Shown here piece after piece: positions 8,097 through 12,939 of a DNA stretch of 12,939 nucleotides. This DNA comes from Firmicutes bacterium UBA1065 (GTDB taxonomy: Bacteria > Bacillota > Clostridia > Tissierellales > Sedimentibacteraceae), in assembly GCA_002316225.1 (NCBI GenBank), contig DCDC01000013.1:1-12939 (forward strand), in the 5' to 3' direction. The notes beneath the pieces are model-generated. The model worked only from the letters and a program-made list of their open reading frames with translations. It had not been told where the DNA came from and ran no database searches. The first letter of the stretch is position 1. The number at the start of each line of letters is the position of its first letter. The position numbers and the translations under genes are program-made.

Positions 8097-8128
8097 CAAA
8101 ATAGGCGTACAGTCATACGCCTATTTTG
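8097..8128. promoter_or_regulatory. Perfect 13-bp hairpin inside the operon, between ortB and oraS
   Basis: The arms 8097-8109 and 8116-8127 (plus the closing G at 8128) pair without mismatch around a six-base loop. The core is TAGGCGTA / TACGCCTA with AAAA/TTTT ends. On the transcribed (minus) strand the stem ends in TTTTG and then AAATAAGAAG, so the T-run is short and lies inside the stem. It could be a partial terminator or an RNA processing/stability element that sets the ratio of thiolase to mutase transcripts. It sits about 15 bases before the oraS ribosome site. Confidence 0.7.
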
Positions 8129-8137
8129 TTGTATATT

Positions 8138-9538
8138 TTACAATTCTGCCAGTACGCTTTTTACGAATTCAACATTGGAATTTGTTTCCAAGGCAAGAAA
8201 TTCTATATCTTCTTCCGTCGGTGTCACCTTATAATTTGCTACTGCATTTTTAATCAATGATTTTCTCATATGAATCAAATCGGCATCATTTACTTTAATA
8301 AGTGAAGGATGCGAAGGCAAAATTATATTCTTGCCCGGTACTTCGTCTTTTGGATCGCCGAATTTGATTTCGATTCCGTTTTCCCTTGCAAACGAAAGCT
8401 GGGGCTGAATGTGTTTGCCTGCTCCCGTATACTCGGTTTCCTGAACAACTATCATCTGGTCCTGATCCAATTCCTGGGCTAAGGCAAATGCAGCGGTAAG
8501 GGCTGTATTTCCTGCAGGTCCCTTTTCAAGTCCTTCAAGACTTGCCAAAACTTCTGTCATGTAGAAGACTTCACCCTGGTGAACCGTCAAATACCTGTCC
8601 ATGTATCTTAAAGGTCTTGCTGCTGAACGAGGTACGTCCGAACGGTCTGGCCAGGTTGAAAATGGCATGCCGAATCCCGTATGACCTGTTGTGAAGGATT
8701 TTTTGTTGAATTGGGTGTCTGATGCCATATGAAGGCCTGATAAATCAACGCTTGCTGCAACTATCCTGGGCTGAGCACCCGCTTTTTTCAGTCCCCTTGC
8801 GGTTCCCGTAAGGTTTCCGCCTCCAGCGTTGGTTACTACTACAACATCCGGGTCTCTCTGGTATTTTTCCCTGAACTGCATTGCTATTTCGTAACCTAAG
8901 GTTTCAATTCCGGCAATTGCAAAAGGTGTGTACAAAGAAGCGTTGAAGTATCCTGTTTCCTCCAATATTGTCAGGAAGGTATAAAACAATTCAGGACCAA
9001 CCGATAATTGTACGACTTCTGCTCCCAGGGCTTCGCATTTTCTTGCTTTTTCTATTATTTCCGGCTGTCCGACTCCCTTCGAGTCATAGCATTCCTGGAC
9101 AACTATGCACTTAAGCCCGTGCATTGCAGCCTGTGACGCAACCGCAGCCCCGTAGTTGCCGCTTGTGGCCGTAACAACTCCCTTATAGCCTAATTTTTTT
9201 GCCGTATATACAGCAGTTGAAGCCCTTCTGGCCTTAAAACTTCCCGATGCATTACAAGCTTCGTCTTTTATGAATATTCTTGCCCCTTTTCCCTTAGGTG
9301 CCAGTTTTCTTGCCAAAGCAGTAATATTTCTAAGCTCTAAGATAGGTGTATTTCCAACTCCGTACTGGGACTGGATTTGTTGAATTTCTTCTATGGTATA
9401 TCCGGCTTCTTTCATCATGCGTTCATAATCAAAAGCTATTGAGCCGCTTTCAAATTTAGAAAAGTCCAGTCCCGCAGCCTTTTTCATAATTTCCGGCCTT
9501 CTGGCCATAACGGCTGCGTAGCTCATATCCTTACTCAT
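8138..9538 (-). CDS. ortB: 2-amino-4-oxopentanoate thiolase, beta subunit (PLP)
   Basis: With OrtA this enzyme cleaves 2-amino-4-oxopentanoate with CoA to acetyl-CoA and alanine. It is a 466-residue fold-type II PLP protein related to threonine synthase/dehydratase. The Schiff-base lysine is K102 in NASGSFKARRAS, and the glycine-rich phosphate loop is in TNAGGGNLTG. The PLP-dependent thiolysis is unusual, because ordinary thiolases are cysteine enzymes. I place the start at ATG 9538 rather than the TTG at 9559 that gives a longer frame. GGAGGTG lies six bases before 9538, while the TTG has no ribosome site and would add MYLEVPI, which overlaps the end of ortA. With this start, ortA and ortB overlap by eight bases (ATGAGTAA), suggesting translational coupling and equal amounts of the two subunits. 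Confidence 0.94.
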   Translation of the reverse strand: MSKDMSYAAVMARRPEIMKKAAGLDFSKFESGSIAFDYERMMKEAGYTIEEIQQIQSQYGVGNTPILELRNITALARKLAPKGKGARIFIKDEACNASGSFKARRASTAVYTAKKLGYKGVVTATSGNYGAAVASQAAMHGLKCIVVQECYDSKGVGQPEIIEKARKCEALGAEVVQLSVGPELFYTFLTILEETGYFNASLYTPFAIAGIETLGYEIAMQFREKYQRDPDVVVVTNAGGGNLTGTARGLKKAGAQPRIVAASVDLSGLHMASDTQFNKKSFTTGHTGFGMPFSTWPDRSDVPRSAARPLRYMDRYLTVHQGEVFYMTEVLASLEGLEKGPAGNTALTAAFALAQELDQDQMIVVQETEYTGAGKHIQPQLSFARENGIEIKFGDPKDEVPGKNIILPSHPSLIKVNDADLIHMRKSLIKNAVANYKVTPTEEDIEFLALETNSNVEFVKSVLAEL

Positions 9539-9836
9539 TATCGGCACCTCCAAATACAATTTCTTTTACTTGCTCGCTGATTTTTAACAATTCAGGAACA
9601 AACTTGCCAAAATCATGCTTGTAATATGGATTTGCCTCGACTAAGGTACCTCTTTCCAAACGCTTGGTCCTTGTTAAAACAGTAACTTCATCGCCGATAT
9701 TTGCATCTTCCTGCAAATATCCTTTCACCCATAATTCCAGGGGTACCTTTTTGGTGTCATCCGGAACCTGGGGTGCTCTTTCTTCAGGTTTTAAAACAAC
9801 TCTGTGTATTAAAACCCATTCACCTTTTTTTATCAC
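9531..9836 (-). CDS. ortA: 2-amino-4-oxopentanoate thiolase, alpha subunit
   Basis: This small subunit of the PLP thiolase OrtAB has 101 residues. Recognisable segments are the N-terminal KKGEWVLIHRVVL, then ERAPQVPDDTKKVPLELWVKG (about residues 19-39), a beta-rich middle with GDEVTVLTRTKRLERG, and a C-terminal NPYYKHDFGKFVPELL. I choose GTG at 9836 as the start: the ribosome site AAAGGAG (about 9846-9852) lies eight bases upstream. A longer frame opening at GTG 9845 would have that site directly abutting the codon, which is too close. It overlaps ortB by eight bases at its 3' end. The subunit has no catalytic motif I can name; its role is known from the characterised OrtAB of C. sticklandii. 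Confidence 0.92.
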   Translation of the reverse strand: MIKKGEWVLIHRVVLKPEERAPQVPDDTKKVPLELWVKGYLQEDANIGDEVTVLTRTKRLERGTLVEANPYYKHDFGKFVPELLKISEQVKEIVFGGADNE

Positions 9837-9845
9837 TTTTAACAC

Positions 9846-9907
9846 TCCTTTAATTGTTTTTGCCGCCGATAATTATCCGGCTCTCAGTCCCGTCAGCTTC
9901 TTTCTGG
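9846..9907 (-). promoter_or_regulatory. ord-ortA gap with imperfect hairpin and ortA ribosome site
   Basis: The 62 bases between the ord stop and ortA hold an imperfect inverted repeat (GCCGGATAATTATCGGC on the minus strand, about 9865-9881, one bulged G) followed by GGCAAAAAC, then the AAAGGAG site of ortA. The stem is short, so it is more likely a processing or modest attenuation element than a full terminator. Confidence 0.4.
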
Positions 9908-10966
9908 TTATTTAACTATCTTGCATTCGGGATCTATTAAGTCTCTCATGTCTCCCATTATTGCCCTTGGTACAGGAATGGTGAGCATTGTATGTAATCC
10001 CGGTTTTGCATTGATGATATGAGGAATAGTGTTAACACACATTGCTATGGTGCCGATTCCTCCCGGAACTTCAGGTGAGTTAACCAAATTAATGTTTGGT
10101 GTTCCTTTAATGATTACATAGTCACCTGTCTGAACTCCCACTTGCTCAGGTTCAATTTGCTGCGGGTGATCCATTTCTATCTTCAGTTCTCCATCTATAT
10201 ATCCATAGCCCTTCATAGCAACTCCCGCAACATTACCTGCTTTAGCAAATCCATGGGGTGATTTTCTGTCTACATCGGTAACGATGGGTGCCATTGAAGT
10301 AGTTATTTTATCAACCTTCCAGCCTATAGCTTCAGCAATCATGCTGATGGATTCATGGAATCCAACGTGGCCCGACAAGGTTCCTTCTTCCATACCCTTA
10401 TTAAATTCTTCAACTGTTAAACCAATACCTTGTTCATGCATTACGGCAGGTCCGAAAGGAGATAAGGAGTTCACCCTTCTTGCTGTAATGTGGTCAACAG
10501 TTTCACAGCAACCGGTCATAACAACAACCAAAAGGTCCATTATCAAGCCCGGGTTAATTCCTGTTCCGATTATAGATACACCGTTTTCCTTGGCTATTCT
10601 GTCAAGTTCTTTTGCCAGTTCAGGTGATTGAGCCTGCGGGAATGCCATTTCTTCCGCACTTGATACAACATTTATTTTTTTCTCCAAACAGAATTTTAAC
10701 CTTTCAAATGCCACTTTTGTAAATGAGTCTGTACAGCACAATACAACGTCGGCTGCCTTTTCTTTTATTACTTCTTCAGGTGTGCCGACTATTACATCCG
10801 GCCTGTCTCCTCTTTCAATTCCCAGGAGCTCGTACATACTTTTACCTAATTTAGCGCCTCTTCCAACTACGCCAACAATATCAACACCTTTTTTGTTCAG
10901 CAGCATCTTTGCCATGCCGCCGCCCATTGCTCCAAGTCCCCAAATAATAACTTTTACGTTTTGCAT
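9908..10966 (-). CDS. ord: 2,4-diaminopentanoate dehydrogenase
   Basis: This enzyme oxidatively deaminates 2,4-diaminopentanoate to 2-amino-4-oxopentanoate with NAD(P)+, releasing ammonia. It is the redox step of the pathway. The 352-residue protein has an N-terminal Rossmann domain with the dinucleotide motif GLGAMGGGMA (10-19) and strand VDIVGVVGRGAK, where the charged end of the second strand contacts the cofactor. The NPGLIMDLL and RRVNSLSPFGPAVMHEQGIG segments belong to the catalytic domain of the diaminopentanoate dehydrogenase / dihydrodipicolinate-reductase-like group. The ATG at 10966 has AAAGGAGGAG six bases upstream. It is the first gene of the operon, behind a sigma-54 promoter. 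Confidence 0.94.
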   Translation of the reverse strand: MQNVKVIIWGLGAMGGGMAKMLLNKKGVDIVGVVGRGAKLGKSMYELLGIERGDRPDVIVGTPEEVIKEKAADVVLCCTDSFTKVAFERLKFCLEKKINVVSSAEEMAFPQAQSPELAKELDRIAKENGVSIIGTGINPGLIMDLLVVVMTGCCETVDHITARRVNSLSPFGPAVMHEQGIGLTVEEFNKGMEEGTLSGHVGFHESISMIAEAIGWKVDKITTSMAPIVTDVDRKSPHGFAKAGNVAGVAMKGYGYIDGELKIEMDHPQQIEPEQVGVQTGDYVIIKGTPNINLVNSPEVPGGIGTIAMCVNTIPHIINAKPGLHTMLTIPVPRAIMGDMRDLIDPECKIVK

Positions 10967-11010
10967 TTTTTTACTCCTCCTTTTGTTATATAATACTTAC
11001 ATATATATTA

Positions 11011-11026
11011 AGCAATATTTATGCCA
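11011..11026 (-). promoter_or_regulatory. Sigma-54 (-24/-12) promoter of the ornithine operon
   Basis: The minus strand reads TGGCAT-AAATA-TTGCT from 11026 to 11011. This matches the sigma-54 consensus TGGCAC-n5-TTGCA/T at all but one position, with the invariant GG (11025-11024) and GC (11013-11012) correctly spaced. Transcription would start near 11000, leaving a leader of about 34 bases before the ord ATG. It needs an enhancer-binding activator, and one is encoded directly upstream. Confidence 0.9.
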
Positions 11027-11135
11027 ATATTAGAAATTCCTTAAGATTTCAACATTTTGTTTATTTTATCTCAAATATGGCAATTTATTCGAATCAAAGG
11101 TGAAAAAAAATTGGCAGTATTTCTGAAAAAAATAT
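11027..11135. other. AT-rich linker between sigma-54 promoter and probable enhancer sites
   Basis: About 110 bases of AT-rich DNA contain no frame. The length and base composition suit DNA looping between an activator at the upstream sites and the promoter; no clear bending-protein site can be named. Confidence 0.4.
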
Positions 11136-11187
11136 TAAAAAAAGCAAATATTTTTGCACACGAGTGCAAATATTTTTGCTTTTTTTA
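11136..11187. terminator. Terminator hairpin of the sigma-54 activator gene
   Basis: An inverted repeat with arms 11136-11159 and 11164-11187 pairs at 22 of 24 positions around the loop ACGA. On the minus strand it is A-run, stem, then TTTTTTTAATATTTTTTT. The stem takes in the TAA stop of the regulator gene. The shape is that of an intrinsic terminator, and it is also T-rich on the plus strand. Confidence 0.75.
11144..11179. promoter_or_regulatory. Tandem palindromic sites, probable upstream activating sequence for the sigma-54 activator
   Basis: The 14-base string GCAAATATTTTTGC occurs twice without mismatch, at 11144-11157 and 11166-11179. Each copy is a dyad (GCAAA-n4-TTTGC), and the copies are 22 bases apart, two helical turns, so two dimers would bind on the same face. 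The pair lies about 135 bases upstream of the -24/-12 promoter, a normal enhancer distance, next to the gene of the probable activator. RocR of Bacillus subtilis also uses tandem inverted-repeat sites; that comparison is from memory. The sites coincide with the arms of the terminator hairpin. Confidence 0.7.
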
Positions 11188-12579
11188 TAGTTTTATATCA
11201 TATTTTTTGATTTTGTGCTGCAGGGTTTGCCTTTTTATTTTTAATGCCCTTGATGCCCTCGTAATATTGTAGTTATTGTCTATAAGGGCCTTTTCGATTA
11301 TCTTCTTTTCCAGGTCGTTCAAATAGGTGTCTATGCCTGTATCCTTGATTTTATCAAAATCACCGATTTGATAATGGCTTATGTCGGGAACCGAAAAGTG
11401 GCTCCTGCATAAAATTTCCTCATCGTCATCACACATGCTTATGGCTGACATAATCATGTTTTCAAGCTCTCTTGCATTACCGGGATAATCATAGGACAAG
11501 AGAAACTCGCAGGCATCATCGGAAAAACCTCTAATATGCTTGTTAAATCTTGCATTGTGCTTGTCCACAAACATTTTGGCAAGCAGCAATATATCGTCCA
11601 CTCTTTCTCTTAAGGGAGGTACGTATAACTGGATTACATTGAGCCTGTAATACAAGTCTTTTCTTAATTTGCCCTCTCTTAAAATTTTTTCGGGATTCTC
11701 ATTGCATGTGGTAATAATCCTTACATCTATAGGGATATCCGTTGAGCCCCCCACCCGTCTTATGTAATTTTCCTGGAGGACTCTTAAAAGCTTGGGCTGG
11801 AGCTCATAAGGCATGGAGTTTATTTCATCCAGCAAAAGGGTTCCCCCGTTGGCCTGTTCAAACAAGCCCGGCCGGTCCACGGCTCCGGTAAAACCTCCCC
11901 TGGCTGTCCCGAAGAGTAAGCCTTCCAGCAAGGATTCAGGCAGGGCGGCACAGTTCTGAGCCTTAAAAGGTTTGTCCTTCCTGGGGCTGGCATAATGTAT
12001 GCTTTGGGCAATCAACTCCTTGCCCGTTCCCGTTTCACCGTATATAAATACAGATGCTGAATTTTTCGCTGATTTTTTGGCCTTTTCTATGACATCCAAA
12101 AATTTTTCGTTTTGTCCGACTATATTGTCAAAATTATACTTCTTTACTTTTTTATGCTTAACCTCTGCGGGTTTCTCGATTTCATCGTGGAGTTTTAAGA
12201 TTGTGTTGGACATTTCCTCAATTTTGGTTATATTCTTGGCAACTTCCACTGCCGCTATAACCTCCCCGTCCATTAAGACAGGCACTGTCGTATTAATTGT
12301 GGAAATCTCCTTTCCGTCCTTGTTTAAATATGTTTGTTTTAAGTTCTTTGTGACGGTCTTGGAATGTAAGGCTTTTAAAAGAGTGCTGGTTTCCTTGTTC
12401 AGGCCTTTAAAAACATCCTTGAAGGGTTTTTTGATAACATCCCGGGAATCCATCTTTTCCAAAGCTGCCATGGCATCATTGTAAAAAATGGTATTGCCGT
12501 CCTTGTCAAGGACATGGACACCTTCATCTACTAACTGCAAAATATTTTGCATCAGCAGCATACATTCCTTAGCCTTCAT
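11185..12579 (-). CDS. Sigma-54-dependent activator (PAS, AAA+, Fis-type HTH), RocR-like; probable regulator of the ornithine operon
   Basis: This 464-residue enhancer-binding protein has an N-terminal PAS-like sensor (about 10-120), presumably sensing ornithine, arginine or a related metabolite. The central AAA+ domain has Walker A GETGTGKE (181-188), the sigma-54 contact loop GGFTGA (228-233), Walker B GTLLLDE (246-252), the arginine-finger region YYRLN (310-314) and sensor-II GNARELEN (367-374). The C-terminal Fis-like helix-turn-helix spans about 425-464 (NNYNITRASRALKIKRQTLQHKI). The order and the FGTARGGFTGAVDRPGLFEQ region resemble RocR, which controls arginine/ornithine catabolism. 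The contact loop has glycine where most family members have alanine (GAFTGA). The ATG at 12579 follows GGGAGG with a six-base gap. The gene lies directly upstream of the sigma-54-promoted ord operon on the same strand but ends at its own terminator. The ligand is inferred from context. Confidence 0.9.
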   Translation of the reverse strand: MKAKECMLLMQNILQLVDEGVHVLDKDGNTIFYNDAMAALEKMDSRDVIKKPFKDVFKGLNKETSTLLKALHSKTVTKNLKQTYLNKDGKEISTINTTVPVLMDGEVIAAVEVAKNITKIEEMSNTILKLHDEIEKPAEVKHKKVKKYNFDNIVGQNEKFLDVIEKAKKSAKNSASVFIYGETGTGKELIAQSIHYASPRKDKPFKAQNCAALPESLLEGLLFGTARGGFTGAVDRPGLFEQANGGTLLLDEINSMPYELQPKLLRVLQENYIRRVGGSTDIPIDVRIITTCNENPEKILREGKLRKDLYYRLNVIQLYVPPLRERVDDILLLAKMFVDKHNARFNKHIRGFSDDACEFLLSYDYPGNARELENMIMSAISMCDDDEEILCRSHFSVPDISHYQIGDFDKIKDTGIDTYLNDLEKKIIEKALIDNNYNITRASRALKIKRQTLQHKIKKYDIKL

Positions 12580-12631
12580 AGAACCCTCCCACAGTTTATT
12601 TATAATATATCAGAGTAAACAAACCTATTTG

Positions 12632-12708
12632 TGTCATCCCGAGCGTTAGCGAAGAATCTCATCATTATTAAAAATGAGATTCTTCAGGCCTCGCCTTCAG
12701 AATTATCA
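12632..12708. repeat. Dispersed hairpin repeat, copy 1
   Basis: The left arm opens TGTCATCCCGAGCG and runs to GAAGAATCTCAT (12632-12662). The right arm runs from ATGAGATTCTTC to AGAATTATCA (12674-12708). The inner 12 bases of the arms are fully complementary, but the outer part of the right arm has diverged. It resembles a non-coding hairpin repeat (TGTCATCCTGAGC...GAATGACA) seen scattered in many bacterial genomes. Confidence 0.7.
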
Positions 12709-12742
12709 CGTGTTATCCACACCACGATAAACGAATTTCATT

Positions 12743-12808
12743 TGTCATCCTGAGCAAAGCGAAGGATCTCATTAAATGATGGGATTCTTCACTGCGTCCA
12801 GAATGACA
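12743..12808. repeat. Dispersed hairpin repeat, copy 2
   Basis: This has the same orientation and plan as the copy 35 bases to its left: TGTCATCCTGAGCAAAGCG through GGATCTCAT, then ATGGGATTCTTC through AGAATGACA. The terminal TGTCAT/ATGACA inverted ends are intact here, with some mismatches in the middle of the arms. No reading frame lies inside. Confidence 0.7.
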
Positions 12809-12820
12809 CTATGTGAGCTC

Positions 12821-12854
12821 ATGAGATTCCTCGGGCTAAAGCTCTCAAGATGAC
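12821..12854. repeat. Dispersed hairpin repeat, right-arm remnant
   Basis: The right arm only: ATGAGATTCCTCGGGCTAAAG through AAGATGAC. No matching left arm precedes it, so it is a truncated third copy. Confidence 0.5.
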
Positions 12855-12902
12855 TCTATAGTGTATTCATAGCAATGGCAATTTACGGACTTAAGACCTC
12901 CA

Positions 12903-12939
12903 TTACATGTAAAAGCCCCCGTTAACGGAAATAACCTGG
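12903..12939 (-). CDS. Partial CDS, C-terminal end of a short-chain dehydrogenase/reductase (FabG-like)
   Basis: The minus strand from the right edge reads QVISVNGGFYM then TAA (stop at 12905-12903). That is the almost invariant C-terminus of classical SDR enzymes such as 3-oxoacyl-ACP reductase, where the VNGG turn closes the substrate side. Only 11 residues are visible, so the substrate cannot be assigned. The gene runs in the same direction as the activator and ornithine operon but is separated from them by 323 bases of repeats. Confidence 0.6.
   Translation of the reverse strand, partial: QVISVNGGFYM

Larger units (their letters stand above)
12580..12902. other. Gene-free stretch upstream of the activator gene, filled with degenerate hairpin repeats
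   Basis: These 323 bases between the dehydrogenase end and the activator start hold no frame worth calling. A TATATTATAAAT run (about 12597-12610) could supply a -10 element for the activator gene, but no convincing -35 lies at the right distance. The rest is two and a half copies of a hairpin repeat. A GGAGG string on the minus strand (12897-12901) follows the dehydrogenase stop with no start codon at usable distance. Confidence 0.6.

Noticed and set aside
9539..9559. N-terminal extension of ortB from a TTG codon
   Set aside because: There is no ribosome site before it, whereas GGAGGTG is perfectly placed for the ATG at 9538.
11112..11129. Second sigma-54-like sequence TGGCAG-n5-CTGAA on the plus strand
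   Set aside because: The -12 part lacks the required GC, and it points away from ord towards the 3' end of the regulator gene.
10967..11184. Possible cobalamin riboswitch before a B12-dependent operon
   Set aside because: The predicted leader is only about 34 bases and no B12-box-like conserved core was seen in it or further upstream. Control appears to be by the sigma-54 activator instead.
11999..12484. A 161-codon open frame on the plus strand
   Set aside because: It lies entirely antisense to the activator's sensor and ATPase region, has low-complexity Ser/Phe-rich sequence and no ribosome site. It is a shadow of the real gene.
12713..12721. A perfect DnaA-box sequence TTATCCACA
   Set aside because: It is a single copy between repeats, with no second box, no AT-rich unwinding region pattern and no replication genes nearby; chance is a sufficient explanation.
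12632..12854. CRISPR-like array
   Set aside because: The units are imperfect hairpins of unequal length with different degrees of decay, not short identical repeats with regular spacers, and no cas gene is present.

Overview
The window reads as chromosome of an anaerobic, amino-acid-fermenting, probably spore-forming member of the Clostridia (relatives of Acetoanaerobium/Clostridium sticklandii, Sedimentibacter or Tissierella). The basis is AT-rich DNA, strong GGAGG ribosome binding sites, and a complete oxidative ornithine pathway of the kind used in Stickland fermentation. The exact genus cannot be fixed from the sequence alone.

The centre (about 3088-10966, minus strand) is one operon in the order ord - ortA - ortB - oraS - oraE - MutL-like - orr. 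Its enzymes form a linear route. Ornithine racemase (orr) makes D-ornithine. The adenosylcobalamin/PLP aminomutase OraS-OraE moves the terminal amino group to give 2,4-diaminopentanoate. Ord oxidatively deaminates this to 2-amino-4-oxopentanoate. OrtA-OrtB cleave that with CoA into acetyl-CoA and alanine. The MutL/GlmL-like ATPase, overlapping oraE by one base, is the likely reactivating partner of the B12 enzyme. Genes are tightly packed (overlaps of 1 and 8 bases, and ribosome sites overlapping upstream stop codons), except for short gaps after ord and after ortB that both hold hairpins.

Upstream (11185-12579, same strand) lies a PAS + AAA+ + Fis-type sigma-54 activator resembling RocR. The ord leader carries a clear -24/-12 promoter (11011-11026). 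About 135 bases further upstream, two identical 14-base palindromic sites sit exactly 22 bases apart and double as the terminator hairpin of the regulator gene. This gives a self-contained circuit: regulator, its probable enhancer sites, a sigma-54 promoter and the pathway.

Left of the operon, a plus-strand membrane glycosyltransferase (1779-3041) converges on orr at a shared bidirectional terminator. It is divergent from a CNNM/CorC-type CBS membrane protein (225-1511, minus), and both have near-consensus sigma-A promoters in the 267-base gap. The left edge holds the start of a small membrane protein, possibly SpmA-like. The right edge (12580-12939) holds two and a half degenerate copies of a dispersed hairpin repeat and then the last 11 codons of a short-chain dehydrogenase/reductase.

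No RNA genes, CRISPR arrays, transposases or cobalamin riboswitch were seen. The pathway itself is known. The less-described parts are the regulatory layout, the intra-operon hairpins, the variant GGFTGA loop of the activator and the MutL-like partner.
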